In this document: positions 20,237 through 28,570 of the stretch, piece after piece
How positions within the stretch are numbered: position 1 is the first letter of the stretch
Layout: every line of letters begins with the position of its first letter
Assembly: GCF_900115095.1 (NCBI RefSeq)
Contig: NZ_FOVH01000010.1
Span: 124,001-188,000, forward strand
DNA from: Actinomadura madurae
Lineage (GTDB): Bacteria; Actinomycetota; Actinomycetes; Streptosporangiales; Streptosporangiaceae
Direction: 5' to 3'
Length of the DNA: 64,000 nt
Position numbers and translations under genes: made by a program
Notes under the pieces: model-generated
Seen by the model: only the letters and a program-made list of their open reading frames with translations
Told to the model about the DNA's origin: nothing
Databases searched by the model: none

Positions 20237-23200
20237 GTGCATATTCATGTCGCTTCGTCCTATTCGCTCCGGTTCGGGGTCGCGCCGCCCGCGGCGCTGG
20301 CCGAGCGCGCGGCGGGCCTCGGCATGGAGACCCTGGCGCTGACCGACCGCGACGGGCTGTACGGCGCCGTCCGGCATGTCCGGGCCTGCGCCGACGCCGG
20401 CATCGGAGCCGTCGTCGGCGCCGACCTCAAGGTCGTCTCGACCGGCGAGGAGCGCATCGTCGTGCTCGCCGAGGGCCGCGCCGGCTGGCGGTCGCTGTGC
20501 CGGCTGGTGACGGCGGCGCACGCGGCGGGCGAGCGCGGGAACCCGCTGGTGACGCGGGAGATGGTCGGCGCCCACGCCGACGGGCTCATCGTGCTCCTCG
20601 GCCCGATGTCGGACGTGGGGCGCGCCGTCACCGGGCGGCGCCCCGACGTCGCGGCGGCGCGGCTGGCCGCCTGGCGGGACGCGGCGGAGACCGTGATCGA
20701 GATCGTGGACCACCGCGACCGGGGCGACGGCCCGCGCGCCGCCCGCATGCTGGCGCTCGCCCGCGAGGCCGGGGTGCCCGCCGTGCTGGGCAACGCCGTC
20801 CGGTACCTGGATCCGGCCGACCATCCGGTCGCGCAGGTGCTGGACGTGGCGCGCTGGCTCGTCCCGCTGGACCGGCGGCATCTGGACGACCGGACCGGCC
20901 AGGCCTACCTGAAGCCGATCCCCGAGATGCGCCGGGTCGCGGAGCTGAGCTGCGGCCCGCGGGAGGCCGAGGCGCTGCTGGCGGAGACCCGGCGGCTCTC
21001 GGAGCGCTGCGTCCTGGACCCGGGCCGCGACCTCGGCATGGACGAGGTCCACCTGCCGGCCGTCGGCGGCGAGCCCTACGCCCGCCTCGTCGCCCGGTGC
21101 GCCGAGGGGACGGCGAGGCGCGGGCTCGCCGGGTCCCGCAAGGCCGCGGACCGGCTCGACGCCGAGCTCGGCGTGATCGCCCGCAAGGGCCTGGCGCCGT
21201 ACTTCCTCACGGTCGCGGACGCCGCCGCGCTGATCAGGTCGCGCGGCATCCGCTGCGCCATCCGCGGCTCGGGCGCGGGCAGCCTGGTCACCTACCTGCT
21301 CGGCATCGGCGACCTCGACCCGCTGCGGCACGACCTGGTCATGGAGCGGTTCCTCGCCGACAGCCGCGAGGGCCTGCCCGACATCGACCTGGACGTGGAG
21401 TCGGCGCGGCGGCTGGAGGCCTACGAGGCGCTGTTCGACCGGTTCGGGGCCGACGCCACGGCGTGCGTGTCGATGATGGAGACCTACCGGGCGCGCAGCG
21501 CGCTGCGCGACGTCGGCAACGCCGTCGGCCTTCCTCCGCACGAGATCGACGCGATCGCCAAGGCGTTCCCGCAGATCAGGGCGAGCCAGATCCGCGCCGC
21601 GCTGGACGACCTGCCCGAGCTGCGGCAGAGCGGCCTCGCGGCGGGCCGCCTGGAGGTGCTGTTCCGGATCGCCGAGCGCCTGGACGGCCTGCCCCGCCAC
21701 ATCGCCATGCACCCGTGCGGCGTGCTGCTGTCGGACCCGGGCCTGCGGGACCGCACGCCGATCGAGCGGGCGGCCGTGGGCTTCCCGATGAGCCAGTTCG
21801 ACAAGGACGACGTCGAGGCGATGGGCCTGCTCAAGCTCGACGTGATCGGCGTCCGGATGCAGTCGGCGATGGCGCACGCGGTGGCGGAGGTCGCCCGGCT
21901 GACCGGGGAGGAGATCGCGCTGGAGGACGTCCCGCGCGACGATCCCGCGACGTACGCGCTGGTCCGCACGTCCCGGACGCTCGGCTGCTTCCAGATCGAG
22001 TCGCCCGGCCAGCGGGAGCTGATCGGCCGCCTCCAGCCGCGCGACCTGGACGACCTGGTCATCGACATCTCGCTGTTCCGTCCGGGCCCGGTCAACTCCG
22101 ACATGGTGTCGCCGTTCCTGGAGGCCCGCGCCGGCGCCCGGGAGCCGGAGTACCCGCATCCCGACCTCGAACCGGTGCTGCGGGAGAGCCTCGGCGTGGT
22201 GGTCTTCCACGAGCAGGTGCTGCGGATCTTCGACGTGATGACCGGATGCGGGCTCTCCCAGGCGGAGGCCGCGCGGCGGAGCCTGAACCACGAGCGCGGG
22301 CAGGCCGTCGTCGGCGCCTGGTTCCGGCAGCGGGCGCTGGCCCGCGGCTATGACGGGCCGACCGTCGACCGCGTCTGGCGGACGCTGACCGCGTTCGGCG
22401 CGTTCGGCTTCTGCAAGGCGCACGCCGCGTCGTTCGCGCTGCCCACCTACCAGTCGGCCTGGCTGAAACGGCACCACACGGCCGCCTTCTACGCCGGCGT
22501 CCTGACCCACGACCCCGGCATGTACCCCAAGCGGGTCATCCTTGACGACGCCCGGCACTTCGGCGTGCCGATCCTGCCGCTGGACGTCAACCGCTCGGCG
22601 GCGGACTGGCACGCCGAGCCCGTCTCCGAGGGCGGCCCGACCGGCATCCGGGTCGCGTTGAGCGAGGTCAGGGGAATCTCCGCCGCCGAGGTCGGCGCGA
22701 TCGTCGATGCCCGGCCCTACGCGTCGCTGACCGACTTCCGGCGCCGCGCCCGGGTGTCCCGCCCGACCGCCGAGCGGCTCGTCCTGGCCGGGGCGTTCGA
22801 CACCGTCCACGACGGCGTCCCGCGCCGCGACCTGCTCTGCCGGGTCGGCGCCCTCGACCGCGCCACCGCCCGTCCCGGCCGCGTCCCCGAGGGCCAGCTT
22901 CCGCTCGGCGACGCGACCCCGCCCGGCCCGGCCGAGGAGATCCCGGCGGGCGGGCTGCCGCCGATGACGCCCGCCGAGGTCGTCGAGGCGGAGCTGGACA
23001 TCCTGGGCATGGACGTCAGCCGGCACATCATGACGTTCTACGCCGGCCTGCTCGCCGGAATCGGCGCCGTCCGCGCCGCTGACCTGCCGGGACGCCCCGA
23101 CGGGAGCGACGTCCTGGTCGCCGGCGTCAAGGTCGCCACCCAGACCCCGGCGGTCAGGTCGGGCCAGCGCGTCATCTTCGCCACGCTGGACGACGCGACC

Positions 23201-23575
23201 GGCCCGGTCGACCTCACGTTCTTCGAGTCGGTGCAGGACCGGTGCGCCGCCACCGTCTTCGGCTCCTGGCTCCTGGTCGCCCGCGGCCGCCTCCGCCGCG
23301 CCGGCGCCCGCGCCGTCTCGATCACCGCGAACGCCTGCTGGGACCTGAACACCCTGTACGAGGAATGGCGCCGCGGCGGACCGGACGCCGTCCGCGCGGC
23401 CATGGCGCGCCCGGCCGTCCCCGGCCGCCCGGTGGGCCGCCGCATCGTCCAGCCGACCGGCTTCGCGATGTCCCCGTACTCCGACATCGGCCACGCGGGC
23501 CCGGCCGTCAAACGCCCGCCCAAGACCGCCCTATGGCACACCAGCCAAGGCAGCTCAGGCCCCCCGCCCTCCTAG
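20237..23575 (+). CDS. dnaE2: Error-prone DNA polymerase DnaE2
   Basis: This is a C-family replicative-type polymerase of 1112 aa. The N-terminal PHP domain begins VHIHVASSYSLRFG with the HxH metal motif. The palm acids are in LPDIDLDVE (about residues 381-383) and LLKLDVIGVR (about 535). QFDKDDVEAMG, the helix-hairpin-helix and the OB domain with DLTFFESVQDR follow. The C terminus IVQPTGFAMSPYSDIGHAGP...LWHTSQGSSG is the usual DnaE2 tail. In mycobacteria DnaE2 works with ImuA' and ImuB in damage-induced mutagenesis. Here neither is adjacent; only DUF6504 precedes it. The GTG start is chosen because the PHP motif begins there. It is not dnaE1: it is shorter and SOS-regulated. Confidence 0.95.
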   Translation: MHIHVASSYSLRFGVAPPAALAERAAGLGMETLALTDRDGLYGAVRHVRACADAGIGAVVGADLKVVSTGEERIVVLAEGRAGWRSLCRLVTAAHAAGERGNPLVTREMVGAHADGLIVLLGPMSDVGRAVTGRRPDVAAARLAAWRDAAETVIEIVDHRDRGDGPRAARMLALAREAGVPAVLGNAVRYLDPADHPVAQVLDVARWLVPLDRRHLDDRTGQAYLKPIPEMRRVAELSCGPREAEALLAETRRLSERCVLDPGRDLGMDEVHLPAVGGEPYARLVARCAEGTARRGLAGSRKAADRLDAELGVIARKGLAPYFLTVADAAALIRSRGIRCAIRGSGAGSLVTYLLGIGDLDPLRHDLVMERFLADSREGLPDIDLDVESARRLEAYEALFDRFGADATACVSMMETYRARSALRDVGNAVGLPPHEIDAIAKAFPQIRASQIRAALDDLPELRQSGLAAGRLEVLFRIAERLDGLPRHIAMHPCGVLLSDPGLRDRTPIERAAVGFPMSQFDKDDVEAMGLLKLDVIGVRMQSAMAHAVAEVARLTGEEIALEDVPRDDPATYALVRTSRTLGCFQIESPGQRELIGRLQPRDLDDLVIDISLFRPGPVNSDMVSPFLEARAGAREPEYPHPDLEPVLRESLGVVVFHEQVLRIFDVMTGCGLSQAEAARRSLNHERGQAVVGAWFRQRALARGYDGPTVDRVWRTLTAFGAFGFCKAHAASFALPTYQSAWLKRHHTAAFYAGVLTHDPGMYPKRVILDDARHFGVPILPLDVNRSAADWHAEPVSEGGPTGIRVALSEVRGISAAEVGAIVDARPYASLTDFRRRARVSRPTAERLVLAGAFDTVHDGVPRRDLLCRVGALDRATARPGRVPEGQLPLGDATPPGPAEEIPAGGLPPMTPAEVVEAELDILGMDVSRHIMTFYAGLLAGIGAVRAADLPGRPDGSDVLVAGVKVATQTPAVRSGQRVIFATLDDATGPVDLTFFESVQDRCAATVFGSWLLVARGRLRRAGARAVSITANACWDLNTLYEEWRRGGPDAVRAAMARPAVPGRPVGRRIVQPTGFAMSPYSDIGHAGPAVKRPPKTALWHTSQGSSGPPPS

Positions 23576-23596
23576 GAACCCCGCCTGCGCAGGGGG

Positions 23597-24274
23597 CTAA
23601 TCCCGCAGTACCTGGATCCGGGTGATCTGGAAGACGGTGGCCATGCAGAGGGCGGCGGCGAGGGCCTGGAAGGCGGCGGCGGCGACGCCGACGTGGACGT
23701 CGAAGCGGGCTTCGGCGAGGGTGTCGACGCTGCCGTGCGTGAAGGCGTAGCCGAGGAGGAGGCCGAGGATGGCGCAGGCCCACCAGCCCGCGACGACGAG
23801 CCCGGCGGCCTGGCGTTCGGCCGTCCGGTAGCGGCCGCTGTTCACCCAGACCTCGTACACCACGCGGGGCGGGAGCCACAGGTTGACGACCGGGAGGAAC
23901 CAGCCGAGGAGCACCCAGGCGCGGTGGTGCCGGTGGGGGCCGGGGGACTGCCGGTACGCGCGCCAGAGCCAGGTGAGGTACAGCAGGCCGGTGACCCCGG
24001 CCATGATCGTGCCGATCGTGAACACGTCGGCGTAGGGGGCGAGGGCCTTGCCGGTGGCGGCCGCGTCATAGCTGTCGTGGGTCGCCCCGCGCAGCGGTTC
24101 CGCCATCCTGAGCAGGCTGATCCCCGAGCCGAGGGCGACGAAGGCGTTGAAGCCGAGCAGCATGAACACGGCCACGCCGACGGCGCGGAAGTCGCGGCGC
24201 CGCGCCCACGCGCCGCAGGCCGGGCACCGGTCGACCTCGGTGGGGATGATGTCGCCGCACAGCGCACACGGCAT
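23597..24274 (-). CDS. DUF4328 membrane protein with N-terminal zinc ribbon
   Basis: A 225-aa protein. The first 25 residues hold CALCG and CPACG, a CxxC...CxxC zinc ribbon. Four or five hydrophobic helices follow, including HHRAWVLLGWFLPVVNLWLPPRVVYEVW, the DUF4328 signature. ATG 24274 has GGGAGG 7 nt upstream; the upstream extension is not used. It ends 22 bp from dnaE2, converging. The function is unknown. Confidence 0.82.
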   Translation of the reverse strand: MPCALCGDIIPTEVDRCPACGAWARRRDFRAVGVAVFMLLGFNAFVALGSGISLLRMAEPLRGATHDSYDAAATGKALAPYADVFTIGTIMAGVTGLLYLTWLWRAYRQSPGPHRHHRAWVLLGWFLPVVNLWLPPRVVYEVWVNSGRYRTAERQAAGLVVAGWWACAILGLLLGYAFTHGSVDTLAEARFDVHVGVAAAAFQALAAALCMATVFQITRIQVLRD

Positions 24275-24368
24275 GATCCACCTCCCTGGTCTTTGCGGTC
24301 GCCTGCTCCGGATACTACGTACGTTTGACCGACTCGGCCCAACGCGGGTTCGGGGTCTCACCGAATCG

Positions 24369-24701
24369 TCACACGTGGAACACGAGCCGTGTCGCCGCGT
24401 AGGCGGCGGCGGCGGTGACGGCGGCCCACGCGGCGAGGCGGGCGAGGCCGCCGGTGTACAGCAGCCGCTCGGGACGGAACCCGGTCACGGCCAGCAGTGC
24501 CCACCATTCGGCGGTCAGCGCGATCGTGGCGTGCAGCGACCCGAAGCCGATCAGCGAGAAGAGCAGGACGACGCCCGCCGGGGTCGCGGTGTGCGCGAAC
24601 AGGGCGGGGGCGCGGGCGGGCCCGCGCAGCCCGTTGCGCAGGCCGGCGAGGACGGCGCCCCAGCCGGCGGCGCACAGCGCCCAGATGACCAGGACGGTCA
24701 C
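24369..24701 (-). CDS. Small membrane protein, three or four hydrophobic helices
   Basis: A 110-aa protein. MTVLVIWALCAAGWGAVLAGL is followed by three further hydrophobic stretches ending RLAAWAAVTAAAAYAATRLVFHV. I do not recognise the family. It lies 78 bp downstream of the response-regulator gene on the same strand and could be co-transcribed with the two-component system, perhaps as an output or accessory subunit. Between them is a GTGCCC-rich stretch of no clear function. Confidence 0.55.
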   Translation of the reverse strand: MTVLVIWALCAAGWGAVLAGLRNGLRGPARAPALFAHTATPAGVVLLFSLIGFGSLHATIALTAEWWALLAVTGFRPERLLYTGGLARLAAWAAVTAAAAYAATRLVFHV

Positions 24702-24779
24702 GGGCAGGCCGTTCAGCGACTCCGGTGCCAGTGCCGTCCCTCCCCGTCTCGCCGCGTCCCGTGCCCGTGCCCGTGCAGG

Positions 24780-25427
24780 TCAGGTCATGAGGCCCGACTC
24801 CCAGGCCCAGGCCGCCGTCTCCACCCGGTTCCGGGTGTTCAGCTTGCGGGAGAGGCTCCCGAGGTGCGTCTTGACCGTGGAGAGCGACACGAACAGCTCC
24901 CCGGCGATCTCCTCGTTCGTCCGGCCGCGCGCGACGAGCCTCACCACGTCCAGCTCCCGGCCGGTGAGCGGCTCGCTGGGCTGTGCGGGCACCGGGCGGG
25001 GCCGGGCCAGCCGCTCCAGGAGCCGGACGGTGATGGACGGCGACACCAGCGACCCGCCGTTCGCCGCCGCGCGGACGGCCTCCACCAGCAGTGCGGGGCC
25101 GCTGTCCTTGAGCAGGAACCCGACCGCGCCGCCGCGCAGCGCCCCGTACACGTACTCGTCCATGTCGAAGGTGGTGACGATCACGATGCGGGGCGGGTCC
25201 GCGACGCCGGGGCCGGCGAGGGCGCGGGTCGCCTCCAGGCCGTCCATCCGCGGCATCCGGATGTCGAACAGGCACACGTCGGGGCGCAGCCGGTGGGCCA
25301 GCGCGACGGCCTCGGCGCCGTCGGCGGCCTCCCCGACCACCTGCATGTCGGGCTGCGAGTCGACGATCATCCGGAACCCCGTCCGGACCATCTCCTGGTC
25401 GTCGGCGATCAGTACGCGGATGGCCAC
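24780..25427 (-). CDS. NarL/FixJ-family response regulator
   Basis: A 215-aa two-domain regulator. The receiver domain begins RVLIADDQEMVRTGFRMIVDSQPD, with the phosphoacceptor Asp in CLFDIRMPRMDG (about residue 53). The Thr of IVTTFD and Lys of LLKDSG are in place. The C-terminal LuxR helix-turn-helix is LTGRELDVVRLVARGRTNEEIAGELFVSLSTVKTHLGSLSRKL (about residues 152-194). It pairs with the histidine kinase 25 bp upstream and would be phosphorylated by it. Genes of this type often regulate an adjacent transporter; here only a small membrane protein follows. Confidence 0.94.
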   Translation of the reverse strand: MAIRVLIADDQEMVRTGFRMIVDSQPDMQVVGEAADGAEAVALAHRLRPDVCLFDIRMPRMDGLEATRALAGPGVADPPRIVIVTTFDMDEYVYGALRGGAVGFLLKDSGPALLVEAVRAAANGGSLVSPSITVRLLERLARPRPVPAQPSEPLTGRELDVVRLVARGRTNEEIAGELFVSLSTVKTHLGSLSRKLNTRNRVETAAWAWESGLMT

Positions 25428-25452
25428 CCACCGATTCTGTCAGCAATCGGGA

Positions 25453-26643
25453 TCAGCCGTCCCCCGCGGGCAGAAGCGCGACGACCTCCCAGCCGCCCTC
25501 CGGGCGCGGGCCCGCGTGCAGCCGGCCGCCGAGGGCGCCGATCCGCTCGGCGAGGCCGGTGAGCCCGAACCCGCCGGACGGCAGCCGCCGCCCGCGCCCC
25601 CGCCCGTCATTGCGCACCGCGACCTCGACGTCGCGCCCGACGCGCGCCACCGACACCCGCACGCTCGCGGCGTCGGCGGCGTGCTTGCGGATGTTGGTCA
25701 GCGCCTCCTGGACGACGCGGTGGGCCGACGCCGCGACCTCGGGCGGCAGCGTCCCGAGGCCGGGGGCGAGGGTGAGCGCGGCGGGCGGGTGGGTGAACCC
25801 CTCGACGAGGTCCTTCAGCTGCGCGAGGTCGCCGAGGGGACGGGTGGAGCCGCCGTCCGGGAGGGCGTCCCCGTCCGGCGCGTTGACGTGCTGGGCGTCG
25901 CGCAGCAGGCCCACCATGCGGCGCATCGAGGTGAGCGCCTCGGTACCGGCCTTCTCGATCCCGCCGAACATCCGGTCGAGCTGCTCCTGCGTCGGCCCCG
26001 CCCCGGCCCCGGCCGCGAACCGGGCCGCCTGCGCCTGGACGACGATGCCCGTCACGTGGTGGGCGACGAAGTCGTGCAGGTCGCGGGCCAGCTCCAGCCG
26101 CTCGTCCCGCCGCGCCGCCGCCAGCGACCGGGCCCGCCGGGCGTCCAGCGCGCGCAGGTAGAGGCCGACGCCGAGCGCGATCGCCACCGCGATGCCGAGC
26201 GGCGCGGTGATCAGCGCCGCCGCGAGCACCGACCAGCGCATCGGCACCGCGAGGATGGCCGCGCCGAGCAGCACCGCGGTCGGGATCAGGGGCTGGCGGC
26301 GGGTCCGCCACACCGTCCGCGTCATGACGATCAGCAGGGCGCCGATCTCCGCGAACACGCTCGGGGCGCCTTCCTCCGGGTAGTCCGTGAGGCCGAGGAA
26401 CAGGGTGCTGAGCACCGACAGCGCGCCGGCGGCGACCGCCCACGGCAGCAGGAGCCGCCGTCCCATCACCGCGGCGACGCCGGCGACCGCGGCGATGACC
26501 ACCATCCACAGGACGGGAGGGTCCTCGATGGCGGCGTACGCGCAGGCCAGGAGGAACAGGGTCACGAACGCCGTGTACGCGACGCGCACCATGCAGCCGC
26601 CCACCGAGTGGATGCGGTCCAGCTTCGACGCGACGTCGCTCAC
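25453..26643 (-). CDS. DesK-type sensor histidine kinase
   Basis: About 396 aa. The N terminus has several hydrophobic helices (about 20-150). The H-box ARDLHDFVAHHVTGIVVQAQ (His at the DLHD position) marks a HisKA_3 dimerisation domain. The ATPase domain has the N-box VVQEALTNIRKHA and the G-box SGGFGLTGLAERIGALGG. There is no extracytoplasmic domain, so a membrane or intramembrane signal is likely. GTG 26643 fits a normal family length; ATG 26688 would add 15 residues. It precedes the response regulator by 25 bp. Confidence 0.9.
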   Translation of the reverse strand: MSDVASKLDRIHSVGGCMVRVAYTAFVTLFLLACAYAAIEDPPVLWMVVIAAVAGVAAVMGRRLLLPWAVAAGALSVLSTLFLGLTDYPEEGAPSVFAEIGALLIVMTRTVWRTRRQPLIPTAVLLGAAILAVPMRWSVLAAALITAPLGIAVAIALGVGLYLRALDARRARSLAAARRDERLELARDLHDFVAHHVTGIVVQAQAARFAAGAGAGPTQEQLDRMFGGIEKAGTEALTSMRRMVGLLRDAQHVNAPDGDALPDGGSTRPLGDLAQLKDLVEGFTHPPAALTLAPGLGTLPPEVAASAHRVVQEALTNIRKHAADAASVRVSVARVGRDVEVAVRNDGRGRGRRLPSGGFGLTGLAERIGALGGRLHAGPRPEGGWEVVALLPAGDG

Positions 26644-26846
26644 GCTGCCGCAGCGTAGGGCCTCGCGACCGCCGGGGATATCGACCATTCGGCCGACCCT
26701 GCGCGCGAGGCCGTGTCCGGTGCGCCCGGGGTGACCCGCCCGTTGTCGCTCTCCGTGACGCGCGGCCCCGCTCCGCATCCTGATGGATCGAATGGACGTT
26801 CGAGAATGTCAGAGGTGCTGAGTAGCGTTGACCTTGTGATTTAGGA

Positions 26847-26866
26847 GACACCTGGGAACAGGTGTC
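26847..26866. promoter_or_regulatory. Perfect 8-bp inverted repeat with GGAA loop
   Basis: GACACCTG-GGAA-CAGGTGTC lies between the divergent histidine-kinase gene and the 71-aa gene. It could be an operator, a transcript hairpin or part of a leader. The surrounding 300 bases hold no other gene that I can support. Confidence 0.4.
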
Positions 26867-26960
26867 GAACCGAGTGGCTTGTAACGACGTACCTAGGGGT
26901 ATGTGACAACCGGTGGCATCCGCACAGGCGCGGCCCGCCAGGTTCGGAAGGGGTGTTGGC

Positions 26961-27176
26961 ATGAAGGCGACCGGCACGTTCCATCTCTCCCGCCCGCGGC
27001 TGGACGGGCCCGCCGAGCGGACCGTCGTGGAGCCGTGGCTCACCCAGCTCTCCCACGCGACGCTGAACGCCTACGCCGAGACCACGGGCCCGCTGGCCGA
27101 GGTCGAGGCCCTGCCCGTGCGGCCGGTTCCGGCCGTCCGGTCCCTGCCCGCCCGCCGGGTCGCCGCCGCGGCCTGA
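26961..27176 (+). CDS. 71-aa orphan peptide, possible RiPP precursor or small regulatory protein
   Basis: The ORF starts ATG 26961 after AAGGGG (7 nt away) and ends at the TGA before a strong terminator at 27189-27222. The peptide begins MKATGTFHLSRPRLDG, has a Leu/Thr/Ser-rich middle (VEPWLTQLSHATLNAYAETTG) and a Val/Pro/Arg/Ala tail ending ARRVAAAA. It has no Cys, no obvious transmembrane segment and no family I recognise. A short, separately terminated transcript suggests expression. It has no maturation enzyme next to it that I can identify; the downstream gene is a general SAM methyltransferase with its own promoter region. Function unknown. Confidence 0.55.
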   Translation: MKATGTFHLSRPRLDGPAERTVVEPWLTQLSHATLNAYAETTGPLAEVEALPVRPVPAVRSLPARRVAAAA

Positions 27177-27188
27177 CGCACTCGTCGA

Positions 27189-27222
27189 GAAGGGGATCGA
27201 GGCACCGGCCTCGGTCCCCTTC
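27189..27222 (+). terminator. Intrinsic terminator after the 71-aa gene
   Basis: GAAGGGGATCGAGG pairs with CCTCGGTCCCCTTC over 14 bp (one G-U in RNA) across a 6-nt loop, 12 bp after the stop codon. A short T-containing tract follows the stem. Confidence 0.85.
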
Positions 27223-27237
27223 TTCGTGCCCGCTATG

Positions 27238-27273
27238 TCTCGCATATTGATACAGAGTTCTCGTATTGTGAGA
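27238..27273 (+). promoter_or_regulatory. AT-rich operator/promoter region of the methyltransferase gene
   Basis: Two related half-copies, TCTCGCATATTG and TCTCGTATTGTGAGA, lie 45 bp before the start. The second half is near-palindromic (CTC...GAG). A TATTGT -10-like element is present. The sequence is clearly AT-richer than its surroundings. Likely a promoter with a repressor site; the regulator is unknown. Confidence 0.4.
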
Positions 27274-27317
27274 AGTGGTCGTACGGTGGGGGCACCGGAC
27301 ACAGAGAGGCGACCCCG

Positions 27318-28118
27318 ATGACCGCGAAGGCGACCTACACCCACGGCCACCATGAGAGCGTGCTGAGCGCCCATCAGTGGCGCACGGTCGAGAACTCCGC
27401 CGCCTACCTGATCGAGCACCTGCGTCCGGGCCTGTCCGTGCTGGACGTCGGCTGCGGCCCGGGCACGATCACCGCCGGGTTCGCCGGACGCGTGGCGCCC
27501 GGCCGGGTCGTGGCGGCCGACTCCGCCGAGGCCGTCCTGGAGGAGGCCCGGAGGAACACCGCGAGCCTGGACAACGTCGAGGTCGCGGTCGCCGACGTCC
27601 ACGCCCTGGACTTCGCGGACGGCGCCTTCGACATCGTCCACGCCCACCAGGTCCTGCAGCACATCGGCGACCCCGTCCACGCCCTGCGCGAGATGCGGCG
27701 CGTCACCAGGCCCGGCGGGCTCGTCGCCGTGCGCGAGGCCGACTTCGGCACGATGATCTGGTATCCGGAACCGCCCGGCATGGACGCCTGGCTGCCGGTC
27801 TACTACAGGGTCGCGCGGGGGAACGGCGGTGAGCCCGACGCCGGGCGCCGCCTGGTCTCCTGGGCCCGCGCCGCCGGCTTCACCGACGTCACCGCCTCCG
27901 CCTCGGCCTGGTGCTACGCCACCCCGGAGGAGCGCGAGTGGTGGAGCGAGTCCTGGGGCGGGCGCCTGATCCGGTCGTCCGTCGCCGACCACGCCGTGGC
28001 CGGAGGGCATGCCACCCGGGAAGAGCTCCAGCGCATCTACGAGGCATGGAAGGAGTGGGCGGCCGCCGAGGACGGCTGGTACTCCGTCACCCACGGCGAG
28101 ATCATCGCTCGGGTCTGA
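27318..28118 (+). CDS. Class I SAM-dependent methyltransferase (UbiE-like)
   Basis: A 266-aa methyltransferase. Motif I is VLDVGCGPGTITAGFA (about residues 40-55), the acidic loop AADSAEAVLEEA follows, and motif II/III regions are VAVADVHALDFADGAFDIVHAHQVLQHI and RRVTRPGGLVAVREAD. The C-terminal part is an extended helical cap. No substrate can be named. Its own AT-rich promoter region and the preceding terminator suggest it is monocistronic. It ends convergently 7 bp from the DUF3592 gene. Confidence 0.9.
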   Translation: MTAKATYTHGHHESVLSAHQWRTVENSAAYLIEHLRPGLSVLDVGCGPGTITAGFAGRVAPGRVVAADSAEAVLEEARRNTASLDNVEVAVADVHALDFADGAFDIVHAHQVLQHIGDPVHALREMRRVTRPGGLVAVREADFGTMIWYPEPPGMDAWLPVYYRVARGNGGEPDAGRRLVSWARAAGFTDVTASASAWCYATPEEREWWSESWGGRLIRSSVADHAVAGGHATREELQRIYEAWKEWAAAEDGWYSVTHGEIIARV

Positions 28119-28125
28119 GCCCGCG

Positions 28126-28545
28126 TCACGCCGTCGAGCGACCTGTGCGGTAGGCGACGACGCCGGACAGGACCGCCCCGGCCGCGAAGAGCCCCACCAG
28201 GAACGGCGCCTTCGCCACGTCCTGGAACGGTGCCACGCTGCCCGCCGGGTCGTCGGCCGCGTAGACGACCTCGATCGTGCCGCCCTGCCGCACGGTCGCC
28301 GGCCAGCTGCGGCGGCGTTCCTCCACCCTGACCGCGCGGCCCTGGCGCGTGGTGAACTCGACCGTGATGTGCCCGGACGAGCGCGTGCCGTCGACGTCCA
28401 GGACCCGTGCCCTCGCCTTCTCCTTGCCTATCTGACCGGCCCAGGCGGCCACGGCGCCGCCGCCCCAGGTGACGGTGAGCAGCCCGAGGACGCAGGCGAG
28501 GACGATGCCCGTGATGTGGACGGGGCGCCGCATGGTGGCCGACAT
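28126..28545 (-). CDS. DUF3592 domain membrane protein
   Basis: A 139-aa protein with an N-terminal helix (about residues 10-35) and a C-terminal helix (about 113-132). Between them is a small beta domain with a TRSSGHITVEFTTRQGRAVRVEERRR segment and DDPAGSVAPF, as in DUF3592. It is of unknown function and short for a sensor. It converges with the methyltransferase gene and lies 25 bp downstream of the acetolactate-synthase-like gene on the same strand, so read-through from the KstR-type promoter is possible. Confidence 0.8.
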   Translation of the reverse strand: MSATMRRPVHITGIVLACVLGLLTVTWGGGAVAAWAGQIGKEKARARVLDVDGTRSSGHITVEFTTRQGRAVRVEERRRSWPATVRQGGTIEVVYAADDPAGSVAPFQDVAKAPFLVGLFAAGAVLSGVVAYRTGRSTA

Positions 28546-28570
28546 GTCCCCATGATCACTGATTCAAAGG

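Noticed and set aside
20072..23494. 1140-aa minus-strand ORF opposite dnaE2
   Set aside because: It is a GC-rich shadow of the + strand polymerase, with Arg/Ala/Gly-rich composition and no domain.
26961..27176. Lanthipeptide FxLD-type precursor
   Set aside because: The peptide lacks an FxLD motif and Cys residues, and the downstream methyltransferase is a general UbiE-like enzyme with its own promoter region.
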